DNA from: Acetatifactor aquisgranensis
GTDB taxonomy: Bacteria; Bacillota; Clostridia; Lachnospirales; Lachnospiraceae
DNA: 64,000 nucleotides
Reading direction: 5' to 3'
Assembly: GCF_943193215.1 (NCBI RefSeq)
Contig: NZ_CALPDH010000009.1
Location: 103,783-167,782 of the forward strand
Position numbers and translations under genes: made by a program
Shown here: positions 41,765 through 51,095 of the stretch, piece by piece
How the letters are laid out: each line of letters starts with the position of its first letter
How positions within the stretch are numbered: position 1 is the first letter of the stretch
The notes under the pieces: model-generated
What the model saw: the letters and a program-made list of their open reading frames with translations, nothing else
What the model was told of the DNA's origin: nothing
Databases searched by the model: none

Positions 41765-43744
41765 ATGGCAGGAAAGACAACGAAGACAACAAAAGCTGAG
41801 AAAACGGCAAAAACAACGGGAAAAACGGTAAAAAAGACACCGACAGAGAAAGTCTTTATCTCGGAGGCCGATCAGTATCTCTTTTCCCAGGCAACCCATT
41901 ATGATATCTATAAGAAGCTGGGGGCCCATGTGTCTGAGGAGAGAAAGAAAAAGGGCGTCTATTTCGGCGTCTGGGCGCCCAACGCCAGCAAGGTGCATGT
42001 CATCGGCAGCTTCAACGGCTGGGACGAGGACGCCCACCCCATGGAGAAACTGGGGCCTGTGGGAATGTGGGGATTGTTCGTCCCGGGGGTAGGGACAGGG
42101 GAAATGTACAAGTTCCTGATTACCGCCCGGGATGGCAGAAAGCTGTACAAGGCGGATCCTTTTGCCAACAGCGCGGAATACAGGCCCGGAACGGCATCTG
42201 TCATCACGGACCTGAACGGCTTTGAATGGCGGGATGAAAAATGGATGGAGACCCGGGACGGACAGGATATCCAGAAGCAGCCCATGGCAATCTATGAATG
42301 CCATATCGGCTCTTTCATGAAGCATCCCGACGGGACGGAAGGGTTTTACAATTACCGGGAGTTCGCGGACAGGATTGCGGAATATCTGAAAGAAATGAAA
42401 TACACCCATGTGGAGCTGATGGGAATTCTGGAACATCCCTTTGACGGCTCCTGGGGATATCAGGTGACGGGCTACTATGCGCCCACCTCCCGGTACGGGA
42501 CGCCCAAGGACTTCATGTACCTGGTGGATAAGCTTCACAGGATGGGCGTAGGCGTCATCTTAGACTGGGTGCCTGCCCATTTTGCCACGGATGCCTACGG
42601 CCTGGCGGAATTTGACGGGCAGTGCATTTTCGAGCATCCGGATCCCCGCCTGGGATCGCACCCGGACTGGGGTACCAAGATTTTCAATTACGGCAAGCCG
42701 GAGGTAAAGAATTTCCTGATTGCCAATGTGCTGTTCTGGCTGCGGGAGTTCCATATAGACGGCATCCGGGTAGACGCCGTAGCGTCCATGCTTTATCTGG
42801 ATTACGGCAAGAAAGACGGCCAGTGGGTGCCCAATAAATACGGCGGACACGAGAACCTGGAGGCCATTGAGTTCTTCAAACATCTGAATTCCGTGGTGCG
42901 CGGAACCTATCCGGGATTCATCACCATAGCGGAAGAGTCCACCGCGTGGCCCAACGTGTCCGGAGACATCGGCGGGGATGCCCTTGGCTTTACCTTTAAA
43001 TGGAACATGGGATGGATGCATGACTTCTGTGAATACATGAAGCTGGATCCCCTGTACCGGAAGGGCAATCACTATGCCATGACTTTCGCCATGAGCTACA
43101 ATGAGTATGAGAAGTACATTCTGCCTTTGTCCCACGATGAGGTGGTGCATCTGAAGTGTTCCATGGTGAACAAGATGCCGGGCTACAAAAAAGATAAATA
43201 CGCCAATCTGCGGGTGGGCTATACTTATATGTTCGGCCACTGCGGCAAGAAGCTTCTGTTCATGGGACAGGATTTCGGACAGGAGAGAGAATGGAGCGAG
43301 GAGCGGGAGCTGGATTGGTTCCTGCTGGCGGAGGAAGAGAACTCAGGGCTGCAAAACTATATGAAAGAGCTGCTGAAGCTCTACCGCAAATATCCGGCGC
43401 TCTATGAGATAGATGACAGCTGGGCGGGCTTTGAGTGGATGAATGCGGACGATGCCGAGAACAGCGTGTATTCTTTCGTGCGCAAATCTTCCAAAGGGAC
43501 GCAGAATCTGCTGTTCGTGCTGAACATGACTCCGATAAAGCGGGAGGACTACAGGGTGCCGGTGCCCTCGATTTCCACCAGGAAGAAATATAAGCTGCTG
43601 CTCAACAGCGATGAGGAGCGTTTCGGCGGCTGGGGCAATGAGATCGCGAAAGAAATTCCCGTGGAGAAAGTTCCCTGCCACAACAAGGAGTACTCCATCG
43701 GCGTGGACCTGCCTCCCTACGGCGCGGCGGTATTCGTATTTTAG
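41765..43744 (+). CDS. glgB: 1,4-alpha-glucan branching enzyme
   Basis: 659 residues from ATG 41765; a GTG at 41747 overlaps the previous stop but is less likely. Forms alpha-1,6 branches in glycogen. The first 28 residues are almost only Lys, Thr, Ala and Gly (MAGKTTKTTKAEKTAKT), an unusual tail. Then a CBM48 domain (GVWAPNASKVHVIGSFNGWD), and the GH13 barrel with nucleophile Asp in IDGIRVDAVASM, acid Glu in TIAEESTAWP and LSHDEVVH. No other glycogen genes are nearby. Confidence 0.95.
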   Translation: MAGKTTKTTKAEKTAKTTGKTVKKTPTEKVFISEADQYLFSQATHYDIYKKLGAHVSEERKKKGVYFGVWAPNASKVHVIGSFNGWDEDAHPMEKLGPVGMWGLFVPGVGTGEMYKFLITARDGRKLYKADPFANSAEYRPGTASVITDLNGFEWRDEKWMETRDGQDIQKQPMAIYECHIGSFMKHPDGTEGFYNYREFADRIAEYLKEMKYTHVELMGILEHPFDGSWGYQVTGYYAPTSRYGTPKDFMYLVDKLHRMGVGVILDWVPAHFATDAYGLAEFDGQCIFEHPDPRLGSHPDWGTKIFNYGKPEVKNFLIANVLFWLREFHIDGIRVDAVASMLYLDYGKKDGQWVPNKYGGHENLEAIEFFKHLNSVVRGTYPGFITIAEESTAWPNVSGDIGGDALGFTFKWNMGWMHDFCEYMKLDPLYRKGNHYAMTFAMSYNEYEKYILPLSHDEVVHLKCSMVNKMPGYKKDKYANLRVGYTYMFGHCGKKLLFMGQDFGQEREWSEERELDWFLLAEEENSGLQNYMKELLKLYRKYPALYEIDDSWAGFEWMNADDAENSVYSFVRKSSKGTQNLLFVLNMTPIKREDYRVPVPSISTRKKYKLLLNSDEERFGGWGNEIAKEIPVEKVPCHNKEYSIGVDLPPYGAAVFVF

Positions 43745-43786
43745 TCCGGGCGGCTAAAGGTTTCCCATGATTTTACCGAAATAAAG

Positions 43787-43818
43787 GGTAGGTGCAGAGA
43801 ACTGCATCTACCTTTTTT
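43787..43818 (+). terminator. Terminator of glgB
   Basis: GGTAGGTGCAG, loop AGAA, CTGCATCTACC, then TTTTTT. Eleven pairs including one G-U and a clean T-run, 43 bases after glgB. Confidence 0.85.
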
Positions 43819-43848
43819 CCATACATTTTATATATAGGAGATACTATT

Positions 43849-46800
43849 TTGAAGATAACATTCAGCGAACAGGCAATCAAAGAGGCGCAGCGCAGGCAGG
43901 CGGAGAAAAACCGCGAGGCCCAGCAGACATCTGCCACTTCCGTGGGACAGACGGCTTTTGCCGACATGTTCGGCAGGCATCAGGACAGCATTGTGGACGC
44001 GGGGGAGAAAGGCAAGAGCCTGATTGAACTCCAGCAGGAGGCGGGCAATGTGGACGTGGGCGTCCAGCGGGATTTTATGACAGTCATGTCACATACCATG
44101 TCCGAAGAGGATTACGCCAAAATGCAGGAGGAGGGCTTCGACTTAGGCAGCATGGATCCTGAGGAAGTCGTGACCATTGTAGATAAGATCAAGGCGGAGC
44201 TGGTCCGGGCCGGCAAGAGCATCGCGGGCTATACGGACGACATGGATGTCAGCAAGCTGACGGCGGCTCTTGGCAGCGAGGTGCTGGCAAGGTCTGTGGT
44301 GGACAGCTTCCGGGAGGCGGATGTGCCTCTGACGAAAGAGAACCTTTCGGCCATATCCCGGGCCTGGGCTATGAACTCGGAGCTTGCGCCTTTGGGGGAG
44401 GGCTCCTATGACTATCTGATAGACAATGAGATGGAGGCGGAAATCTGGAATCTCTATCTGGCCCAGAGCAGCGGCGCCGGGAAAGGGACGGATGCGCCCA
44501 GGTTCTATGCGGAGGATGTGCAGGGATATTACACCCAGAGCGCAGGCCGGGGGCAGAGCAGCGGACTTCAGGGGCAGATTGACCGCATCATAGAGCAGGC
44601 GGTGGGCCAGGTGAACGAGAAGAGCCGCATGAATGCCGCGTGGCTTCTGGACAAGGGACTGCCGCTGACAGCGGATAATCTGAAGAGGCTGGAGGCGCTG
44701 CAGGACATCGAACTGCCCATGACGGAGGAAAAGTTCGCAAAAGCGGCGGCTGCCGCAGTGGCGGAGGGGAAAGACCCCGTGCACGCCTCTTTCTCGGAAA
44801 ACAGTGGAAACCTGTACGAAAGAGCGGCTGCTATCTCCGACTTCTACCACAGCAGCGAGCTCTGGGAGGCTACCGTAGGGGATATTACCGCCAGGAGACA
44901 GTTGGAGGAGGTTCGTCTGCGGATGTCCGCGGAGGTGAATGTCCGGCTGCTGCGGAGCGGTTTTTCCATTGACACGGAGCCTATGGTGGAGCTGATCGAG
45001 GCTCTGAAGCGGGCAGAATATCAGCTGGCCAACCAGTATTTCCCCAGAGACAACATGGCTGTGGAGAAGTATCAGAATTACCAGAAGGCCAGCAATGTGG
45101 CAGGCCAGCTGCCGGGACTGCCGGCGGACGTGCTTGGCATGTTCGCGAAAGGAGAGGGTTCGGCCTCTCTGGAGACGATTTATAACGAAGGCAAGGCCAT
45201 GCAGGCCAGCTACGAGAAGGCTCAGGCCAGCTACGAGAAGCTGATGACAGCGCCCAGGGGCGATTTGGGCGACAGTATCGACAAGGCCTTTGCCAGCGTA
45301 GACCATATACTGAAAGATTTAGGCGTGGAGCTTACGGACGAGAACCGCAGGGCTGTGAGAATCCTGGGCTATAATCAGATGGAGGTAAATCTGTCCAATC
45401 TGGATGCTGTCAGGGAGGCCGACAGGCAGGTGCAGGGCGTTCTGGAGAAACTGACTCCCGCGGCCACACTGAAGATGATCCGGGACGGCTTCAATCCTCT
45501 GGAGAAGAGTTTCGGGGAATTGGAGCAGTACTTCAAGACGCTCCCGGCGGAGTACAAGAAGGAGGCGGACAGCTACAGCAGATTCCTGTACGGGCTGGAG
45601 CGGAACAATGAGATTACGCCGGAGGAGCGGGAGAGCTATATCGGCATTTACCGTCTGGTGCGTCAGCTGGAAAAGGCGGAGGGCGCAGCGGTGGGCGCTC
45701 TGGTGAACTCCCAGACGGAGATTCACTTCTCCAATCTGCTGTCCGCTTTGCAGAGCAGCAGGAACAGGCCGCTGGATATGCGTGTGTCGGATGAGACGGG
45801 AGAGAGACTGAAAGTCCTGCGCAAGGGCGAGAGCATATCAGCCCAGATTTCAAAGGCTTTCAACAAGACCGTTCGGGAAATCCGGGAGGCCAATGCAGCG
45901 GCGGCCAGCATAGAAGAGGTGAGGTTTGAGGCGGAGGTCAAGGCGGCGAAAGAGACGGGGGCAAAGGAGGAGCAGCAGACGCCGGATGCGGGAGCTTCGG
46001 CAGCCCGGATGGCGGCAAGCCCGCAGCCTGCAGTACCTGAGGCTGCGCCCAAAGCTGCGGAAACGGCGGACAGCGCGGAGGCGGTTTCCGAAGCGCTGGT
46101 CAAGGCTGCCAACGATGTGCTGACAGAGGCGTCTTCGAATGCGGACGCCGCCAAAGAATACAATAAGACCCAGTTAGAAGAGCAGCGTCAGGCGGTCAGT
46201 TCCGCGGATAAGGACAGCGTGGCCATGCTGCAGAGAGGGGCGCTGCCCTCCAACGCGGACAATCTGATGGCTGCCCAGGCGCTGAACCATGGTGTAGATA
46301 ACCTCTTTGAAATCACGGACAGGAAGCCCGCGAAGAAGAAAGAGCAGTACTCCATGAACGACCTGATGGCCATGCTGGCCAGCAAGTCCGGCGCTGAAAA
46401 GGCCCAGCCGGAACCGGCTCCGGCGGCCGAAGAGACCGGCTCCGCCGGATTGTGGCAGAAGCTGGACAACAAGGAGGAATTCGTGGAAAATTACGGCCAG
46501 ACGACTGCGGCTGCACTGGAATCCGTGGAGGAAGCTACTTTTGCGGAGGCGGACAGCAGCGTGGACGTGCGGAATATGCAGCTGAACCACAAGCAGCTGA
46601 CCGTGGCGGCGGCTCTGGCAAAGAGAGAGGAATACTATCTGCCCGTCTATGTGGGCGATACCCTGACCAGGGTTCATCTGACTCTGGACAAGGGAAGCCA
46701 GGAGAAGGGCACTGTCACCGTGGGCGTGACCCTTTCCGAGGAAGCGCATCTGCAGGCCCGTCTCTATCTGGAGAACGGCATGGTACACGGCATGATTTTC

Positions 46801-47016
46801 GGCGAGGGAAAAGTCGAACTAATGAAATTGCGCCAGATTGCCGATACCTTTAAAGAGGAAGCGCAGGCAAGCTGGACAGTGGGGAATCTTACCACCATTA
46901 CCTCGGAGACCAGGATGCCGGAGCTGATCAAGTCGGGAGAGCATACTCCCACGGACAGCGCCGAGCTGTACCGGGTGGCAAAGGTGTTCCTGCATGCCAT
47001 AGTGCAGACTCCGTGA
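43849..47016 (+). CDS. DUF6240-type flagellum-associated protein, FliK-like C-terminus
   Basis: 1055 residues from TTG 43849, with AGGAG at 43836-43840; the frame extends upstream but through the glgB terminator. Mostly helical and rich in Ala, Glu and Lys, with repeated segments such as QASYEKAQASYEKL and an Ala/Glu-rich stretch around 700-800. The last 150 residues (YYLPVYVGDTLTRVHLTLDK, then VTVGVTLSEEAHLQARLYLE) resemble the C-terminal domain of hook-length control proteins. No signal peptide. It lies directly before flagellin, so a role in flagellar assembly or export is likely but inferred. The gene is much longer than typical FliK. Confidence 0.65.
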   Translation: MKITFSEQAIKEAQRRQAEKNREAQQTSATSVGQTAFADMFGRHQDSIVDAGEKGKSLIELQQEAGNVDVGVQRDFMTVMSHTMSEEDYAKMQEEGFDLGSMDPEEVVTIVDKIKAELVRAGKSIAGYTDDMDVSKLTAALGSEVLARSVVDSFREADVPLTKENLSAISRAWAMNSELAPLGEGSYDYLIDNEMEAEIWNLYLAQSSGAGKGTDAPRFYAEDVQGYYTQSAGRGQSSGLQGQIDRIIEQAVGQVNEKSRMNAAWLLDKGLPLTADNLKRLEALQDIELPMTEEKFAKAAAAAVAEGKDPVHASFSENSGNLYERAAAISDFYHSSELWEATVGDITARRQLEEVRLRMSAEVNVRLLRSGFSIDTEPMVELIEALKRAEYQLANQYFPRDNMAVEKYQNYQKASNVAGQLPGLPADVLGMFAKGEGSASLETIYNEGKAMQASYEKAQASYEKLMTAPRGDLGDSIDKAFASVDHILKDLGVELTDENRRAVRILGYNQMEVNLSNLDAVREADRQVQGVLEKLTPAATLKMIRDGFNPLEKSFGELEQYFKTLPAEYKKEADSYSRFLYGLERNNEITPEERESYIGIYRLVRQLEKAEGAAVGALVNSQTEIHFSNLLSALQSSRNRPLDMRVSDETGERLKVLRKGESISAQISKAFNKTVREIREANAAAASIEEVRFEAEVKAAKETGAKEEQQTPDAGASAARMAASPQPAVPEAAPKAAETADSAEAVSEALVKAANDVLTEASSNADAAKEYNKTQLEEQRQAVSSADKDSVAMLQRGALPSNADNLMAAQALNHGVDNLFEITDRKPAKKKEQYSMNDLMAMLASKSGAEKAQPEPAPAAEETGSAGLWQKLDNKEEFVENYGQTTAAALESVEEATFAEADSSVDVRNMQLNHKQLTVAAALAKREEYYLPVYVGDTLTRVHLTLDKGSQEKGTVTVGVTLSEEAHLQARLYLENGMVHGMIFGEGKVELMKLRQIADTFKEEAQASWTVGNLTTITSETRMPELIKSGEHTPTDSAELYRVAKVFLHAIVQTP

Positions 47017-47127
47017 TGACACATGATGACAGAAAAGACGAATGGATGCGTCTTAAAATAATTGCGCCTGCGCAGCATCGGAGATGCGCATGTAGACCCG
47101 CAGGTGACGGAAAGGCATGGTTTAGAG

Positions 47128-48336
47128 ATGAGAATCAATTACAATGTATCCGCAATGATTACGAACAACAATCTGGCAAACAATGACAGCGCAGTGGCGA
47201 AGTCCCTGCAGAGGCTTTCCTCAGGTCTGAAGATTAACAGCGCAAAGGACAATCCCGCAGGGCTTGCCATGGCCAAGCGGATGAACGCCCAGCTCATGGG
47301 CCTGGAAATGGCGAACCAGAATGCCAGCGACGGCGTTTCCATCATCGAGACAGCGGACGGCGCCATGTCGGAGATCAGCGAGATGCTGCAGCGTTTGAAC
47401 GAGCTGGCCATGAAAGCGGCCAACGGCGTGGAATCCGACAGCGACAGGGATGTCATACAGGACGAAGTGAAACAGCTGACCGAGGAAATCAACCGGGTGG
47501 CTGAGGCTACGGAGTTCAATGGGCAGAGGCTGCTGAACGGGGAGTTCTCTTTTAGGGGATATATTGATTCCAACGCCAATCCTGCCAATATTGATATCAA
47601 AGTGGCATCTTATTCTTCGGAGGTGGCTGTGAAGCCTTATGAAATAGATGGCCTGGAAATCAGCAAGGATAGTCTCACAGGGGAATACAAGGTAGATGTG
47701 CCTGCCGGAAGCACATCTACAGTGTCAAAGATTCTGGAAGATGGCGGTTTCCCTTATGGATCCACGGCCAGCATAAAGGATGACCTTTTGACGATTAAAG
47801 CCAGCAATGGGTTTGAAATGACGCTGGATTTGACAAGATGCAATTTGGAGAATGTGACTCTGCCTTTTGCACTCAATAATCTTACCATTAACGCCGAGGG
47901 AATAGGAGCCATGAGGCTGCAGGTCGGCGCTAACCAGGGGCAGGTTCTGGAAATCAATATTCCCCAGATTTCCCTGCGTGAGATGGGGCTGGAGACGTTA
48001 AAAGTGAAAGACGAGAACGGCGGGGAAGTCTGGACTCTGGATGTAAGTACAGAAGATGCGGCAACGGAAGCCATCGACCGCGTTGGGGGAGCCATCCAGT
48101 TCATCTCAAGTGTCCGCGGTCAGCTGGGCGCTTACCAGAACCGGCTGGAGTCCACTATCAACACCCTCGATATCACCTCAGAGAACATGACGTCGGCATA
48201 TTCCCGCATCATGGACGTGGACATGGCCGAGGAGATGACGAACTATACTACCGCGCAGGTGATGACACAGGCGGCTACTTCCATGCTGGCACAGGCCAAT
48301 GAGCGGCCTTCCCAGGTGCTGCAGCTGCTGCAATAA
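47128..48336 (+). CDS. Flagellin
   Basis: 402 residues from ATG 47128. Conserved D0/D1 helices at both ends: MRINYNVSAMITNNNLANN and LQRLSSGLKINSAKDNPAG at the N-terminus, SENMTSAYSRIMDVDMAEEM and ANERPSQVLQLLQ at the C-terminus. The central surface region, about residues 165-290, is short. Exported by the flagellar type III system and polymerised into the filament. Followed after 17 bases by its putative chaperone gene. No other flagellar structural genes are in the window. Confidence 0.96.
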   Translation: MRINYNVSAMITNNNLANNDSAVAKSLQRLSSGLKINSAKDNPAGLAMAKRMNAQLMGLEMANQNASDGVSIIETADGAMSEISEMLQRLNELAMKAANGVESDSDRDVIQDEVKQLTEEINRVAEATEFNGQRLLNGEFSFRGYIDSNANPANIDIKVASYSSEVAVKPYEIDGLEISKDSLTGEYKVDVPAGSTSTVSKILEDGGFPYGSTASIKDDLLTIKASNGFEMTLDLTRCNLENVTLPFALNNLTINAEGIGAMRLQVGANQGQVLEINIPQISLREMGLETLKVKDENGGEVWTLDVSTEDAATEAIDRVGGAIQFISSVRGQLGAYQNRLESTINTLDITSENMTSAYSRIMDVDMAEEMTNYTTAQVMTQAATSMLAQANERPSQVLQLLQ

Positions 48337-48353
48337 AATAAGGCTGGTCAAGT

Positions 48354-48845
48354 ATGAAAAAAGAAGACAAACAGCAGTTTACGCTTAGAATTACGCAGGC
48401 GAATTCCACCCAGCTGGTGGTGATCCTGTACGAGATGCTGCTCTGCTATCTGGAGGATGCGGCAGAGGCGCTGGCGGAAGATAAGGAAACGAAAGGGGAA
48501 CCGGATAGCTTCCGGGAAGCCGTCAGGAAAGCGAGAGGCTGTCTCAATGAGCTGATTGGCTCCCTGCATATGCAATACGAACCGGCGCCGGCGCTGATGC
48601 AGCTGTATCTGTTCTGCATCAGGCGGCTGGCCCTGGGCGAACAGCGCCGGGACGACGGGATTCTGGATGAGGTAAGGAAAGTCATAAGGCCATTGTGCGA
48701 CTCTTACAGGCAGCTCGCAGAGTTGAACAGCGATGGCCCGGTGATGCGCAATTCCCAGACAGTCTATGCCGGACTGACCTACGGAAGAAATACCTTAACT
48801 GAGAACATGGCTGATCAGGGCACGAACCGGGGAATGCTTGTATAG
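48354..48845 (+). CDS. fliS: FliS-like flagellin chaperone
   Basis: 163 residues, all-helical. The N-terminal segment TLRITQANSTQLVVILYEML matches the FliS pattern that binds the disordered C-terminus of flagellin, and the rest is compatible with a four-helix bundle. Placement just after flagellin supports the role of preventing premature filament assembly. It is longer than the usual 125-135 residues because of a C-terminal tail that runs 51 bases into the convergent yaaL gene. Confidence 0.75.
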   Translation: MKKEDKQQFTLRITQANSTQLVVILYEMLLCYLEDAAEALAEDKETKGEPDSFREAVRKARGCLNELIGSLHMQYEPAPALMQLYLFCIRRLALGEQRRDDGILDEVRKVIRPLCDSYRQLAELNSDGPVMRNSQTVYAGLTYGRNTLTENMADQGTNRGMLV

Positions 48846-49091
48846 CATATCTTCTTCCGGTGCTGTCTCCAGGGCGGCCAGGTCCGTCAGATGCTTGTAT
48901 CTTTTTTGAAGAGAGTTGATTTCGTAAATATAGCTGTCGATCATATCCACATCTACAGCGTTGTCAAAACCCGCGTAAGCGTCATTCAGGGCCCGGCGGG
49001 TTTTTTCTATGGAATCTTTCAGTGTGACAGGGGTATAATCTTCCTCTGTCATATTGTCTGTTTCTATTTTCTGGTTAAAATACATTTTCAT
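48795..49091 (-). CDS. yaaL: DUF2508 family protein (YaaL-like)
   Basis: 98 residues. The signature DMIDSYIYEINSLQKRYKHL is the conserved core of YaaL/DUF2508, a small helical protein found beside bofA and recR in many Firmicutes. Function unknown. Here it is on the minus strand, divergent from bofA, whereas in Bacillus the two are collinear. Its 3' end overlaps the fliS coding region by 51 bases in antisense. Confidence 0.8.
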   Translation of the reverse strand: MKMYFNQKIETDNMTEEDYTPVTLKDSIEKTRRALNDAYAGFDNAVDVDMIDSYIYEINSLQKRYKHLTDLAALETAPEEDMLYKHSPVRALISHVLS

Positions 49092-49295
49092 GGCAGTTTT
49101 CCTTTCCGCGGGATTTTAGGTTGATGCAGAAGCGGTGGTGTCATGGTAAAAGTATAGGTCTTTTTCATACAGATTATTCCAATTCTGGAAAAAAATATGA
49201 AATTCGCATATAAAAACAGAATAGACACATATTTATATTCCAAAGGGTTCATGACGGCTGAGGCACTGTCATGGGCAGGCAATGGAGATGATATC

Positions 49296-49490
49296 ATGGA
49301 AAAAATTCTGAATCTGATTATGAGAGGAATCCTGGGGACGATAGCGATGTATTTCATCAATTCTGTCCTGGACAATATGGGGATAACCCTGGGGGTGGGC
49401 ATTAATGCAGCGACGGTATTGACATCCGGAATCCTGGGATTTCCGGGGCTTCTGGCGCTTTACGGAATCAGGATTTATAAAATTTTGTGA
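49296..49490 (+). CDS. bofA: Pro-sigma-K processing inhibitor BofA family protein
   Basis: 64 residues from ATG 49296 with GGAGAT upstream; longer in-frame starts exist but lack a binding site. Two membrane segments with the family core NMGITLGVGINAATVLTSGI and LGFPGLLALYGIRI. In spore formers BofA holds the SpoIVFB protease inactive until late sporulation. Its presence suggests an endospore-forming ancestry. Adjacent to yaaL, as in Bacillus but in divergent orientation. Confidence 0.82.
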   Translation: MEKILNLIMRGILGTIAMYFINSVLDNMGITLGVGINAATVLTSGILGFPGLLALYGIRIYKIL

Positions 49491-49526
49491 CAATTTTACA
49501 AAATTCGACTTTTTTCGCCAGGCCTC

Positions 49527-49555
49527 TTGAAATCGGAGGACAGAGGGGTTATAAT
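49527..49555 (+). promoter_or_regulatory. Promoter of the tad pilus operon
   Basis: TTGAAA (49527-49532), 17 bases, perfect TATAAT (49550-49555), about 100 bases before the first tad gene. A hairpin CCGGAGGC/GCCTCGG sits in the leader near 49610-49631. Confidence 0.8.
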
Positions 49556-49656
49556 TCAACCATCATTTCAAATCAGGTATTTCAAATGAATTCTACGATT
49601 CAGATAATCCCGGAGGCATATTTCGCCTCGGCAACCAGGTATTAGACAGGAAAGGG

Positions 49657-50082
49657 ATGATGGGCTTGGCGGCATTAGGTGCTTTTTTAGTGGCAGCCTG
49701 TAATTATGACTACAGGGAGAAGAGGATACCGAACTATCTGATTATATGGATGGCAATCGCTGGCGTGGGGTGGCGTCTCTGGAACGAGGGAGCACCGGGC
49801 GAATTTTGGTACTTGGGCCAGGCGGTGCTCGTGGTGGCGATTCTGTATCCTTTTTTTAAGATTGGCGGCCTTGGAGCAGGAGATGTGAAGCTCCTTGGCG
49901 TGACGGCGGGCTATCTGCCTGCGGAAAAGATTCTGGCATTCTTGTTTTGTTCTTTGCTGGTTGCAGCAATGATTTCACTGGTAAAATTTTGGAAAAAGGG
50001 CGGAGAGCGGCGGGGCAGAGGCGTCTGCCTGTCGGGACCTGTGCTTGTCAGCGTTCTGCTGTTTCTGGGAGGTGTCTATTGA
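49657..50082 (+). CDS. Prepilin peptidase, A24 family (TadV/CpaA type), first copy
   Basis: 141 residues, membrane aspartic protease that cleaves prepilin leader peptides. The two catalytic aspartates are in DYREKRIPN and GAGDVKLLG. Four to five membrane segments; no N-terminal methylase domain, as usual for tad-type enzymes. Start ATG 49657 follows AGGAAAGG. A second A24 gene lies at 57311 in the same operon. Confidence 0.9.
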   Translation: MMGLAALGAFLVAACNYDYREKRIPNYLIIWMAIAGVGWRLWNEGAPGEFWYLGQAVLVVAILYPFFKIGGLGAGDVKLLGVTAGYLPAEKILAFLFCSLLVAAMISLVKFWKKGGERRGRGVCLSGPVLVSVLLFLGGVY

Positions 50083-51095
50083 GAGAGGGAGCTTGTAAGG
50101 TCATGGCGCTGTGCGATACGGAGGATGAGTACGCCCAGCTGATGACAGAATTTTTGAAAAAAAGGAAGAGTCTGCCCTGGGAACTGCATACCTACACCAA
50201 CGTGGATACTTTACTCGAAACCGAGGAGAAAGGCCTGGACATGCTGGTGGTGGCAGAGTCCGCCTATTGCCAGGAGCTTAGATCTCTTTCGCCGCAATGT
50301 CTGGTCGTCCTCAATGAAAGCGGTGTCATGAAATGGGAGGATATTTCCTATGTGGACAAGTATCAGGAGGCGGAGGAGGTGTTCCGGCAGCTGCTGGGAG
50401 TCTATATGGACATCGCGGATGTCCAGCTGCCTTTCCTGCGGACTAACAGAAAGACTGTGTTCATCGGGAACTACTCCCCGGTGCGCAGATGCATGCAGAC
50501 CTCCTTTGCCATTACCATGAGCCTGATGCTGGCGGAGAAGCATCCTACGCTTTATCTGAATTTTGAGCACTACGCGGGAATCTCGGAGCTTCTGCCGGAT
50601 ATACAGGTTCTGGACATGGCGGATCTGCTCTATTTCCTCAATGCCCAGAAGGACAAGTTCAGGCTGAGGCTGCAGTCGATTTTGAAGCACAAGGGCGCTC
50701 TGGCCTATGTGCCGCCGATGAAATCAGGCCAGAATCTGATTACGGTCACGGCGCAGGAATGGCTGGGGCTGTTGGAAAAAATAGAGGAACTGGAAGAATA
50801 CGAGTATGTGGTGCTGGACTTAAGCGAGAGCATGCAGGGACTGTTTGAAATCCTGCGGATGTGCAGACATGTCTACACACTGACAAGAGAGGACAGGATT
50901 GCCAGGGGGAAACTGCTCCAGTATGAGCAGGTGCTGGCGCTGTATGAATACGGCGATGTGCTGGGGAAGACAAAGAGGCTGTCCCTCTCCCATATCCAGA
51001 AACTGCCGGAGGAGCTGGAGCAGCTGACGAAAGGAAATCTGGCCGATTTGGTGAAAGGGCTTCTGAAGAGTCTGGAGGAGGGAGGAGAGGAGTGA
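50079..51095 (+). CDS. CpaE/TadZ-like pilus localisation protein lacking the Walker A motif
   Basis: 338 residues from TTG 50079, which overlaps the previous stop and has GGGAGG at the right distance; ATG 50103 is the alternative. An N-terminal receiver-like domain (about 8-110) is followed by a MinD/ParA-like fold. The place of the deviant Walker A reads NYSPVRRCMQTSF instead of KGGxGKTT, so ATP is probably not hydrolysed. In tad systems this protein places the secretion ATPase at the membrane. It ends one base before the ATPase gene. Confidence 0.78.
   Translation: MREGACKVMALCDTEDEYAQLMTEFLKKRKSLPWELHTYTNVDTLLETEEKGLDMLVVAESAYCQELRSLSPQCLVVLNESGVMKWEDISYVDKYQEAEEVFRQLLGVYMDIADVQLPFLRTNRKTVFIGNYSPVRRCMQTSFAITMSLMLAEKHPTLYLNFEHYAGISELLPDIQVLDMADLLYFLNAQKDKFRLRLQSILKHKGALAYVPPMKSGQNLITVTAQEWLGLLEKIEELEEYEYVVLDLSESMQGLFEILRMCRHVYTLTREDRIARGKLLQYEQVLALYEYGDVLGKTKRLSLSHIQKLPEELEQLTKGNLADLVKGLLKSLEEGGEE

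Noticed and set aside
44143..45306. 387-codon minus-strand open frame inside the DUF6240 gene
   Set aside because: Shadow of the plus-strand gene; His/Arg/Leu-rich translation with no family features.
47040..47127. Sigma-28 promoter before flagellin
   Set aside because: A TAAA occurs near 47051 but no GCCGATAA-like box follows at the required distance; only a hairpin TGCGCA/TGCGCA was seen.
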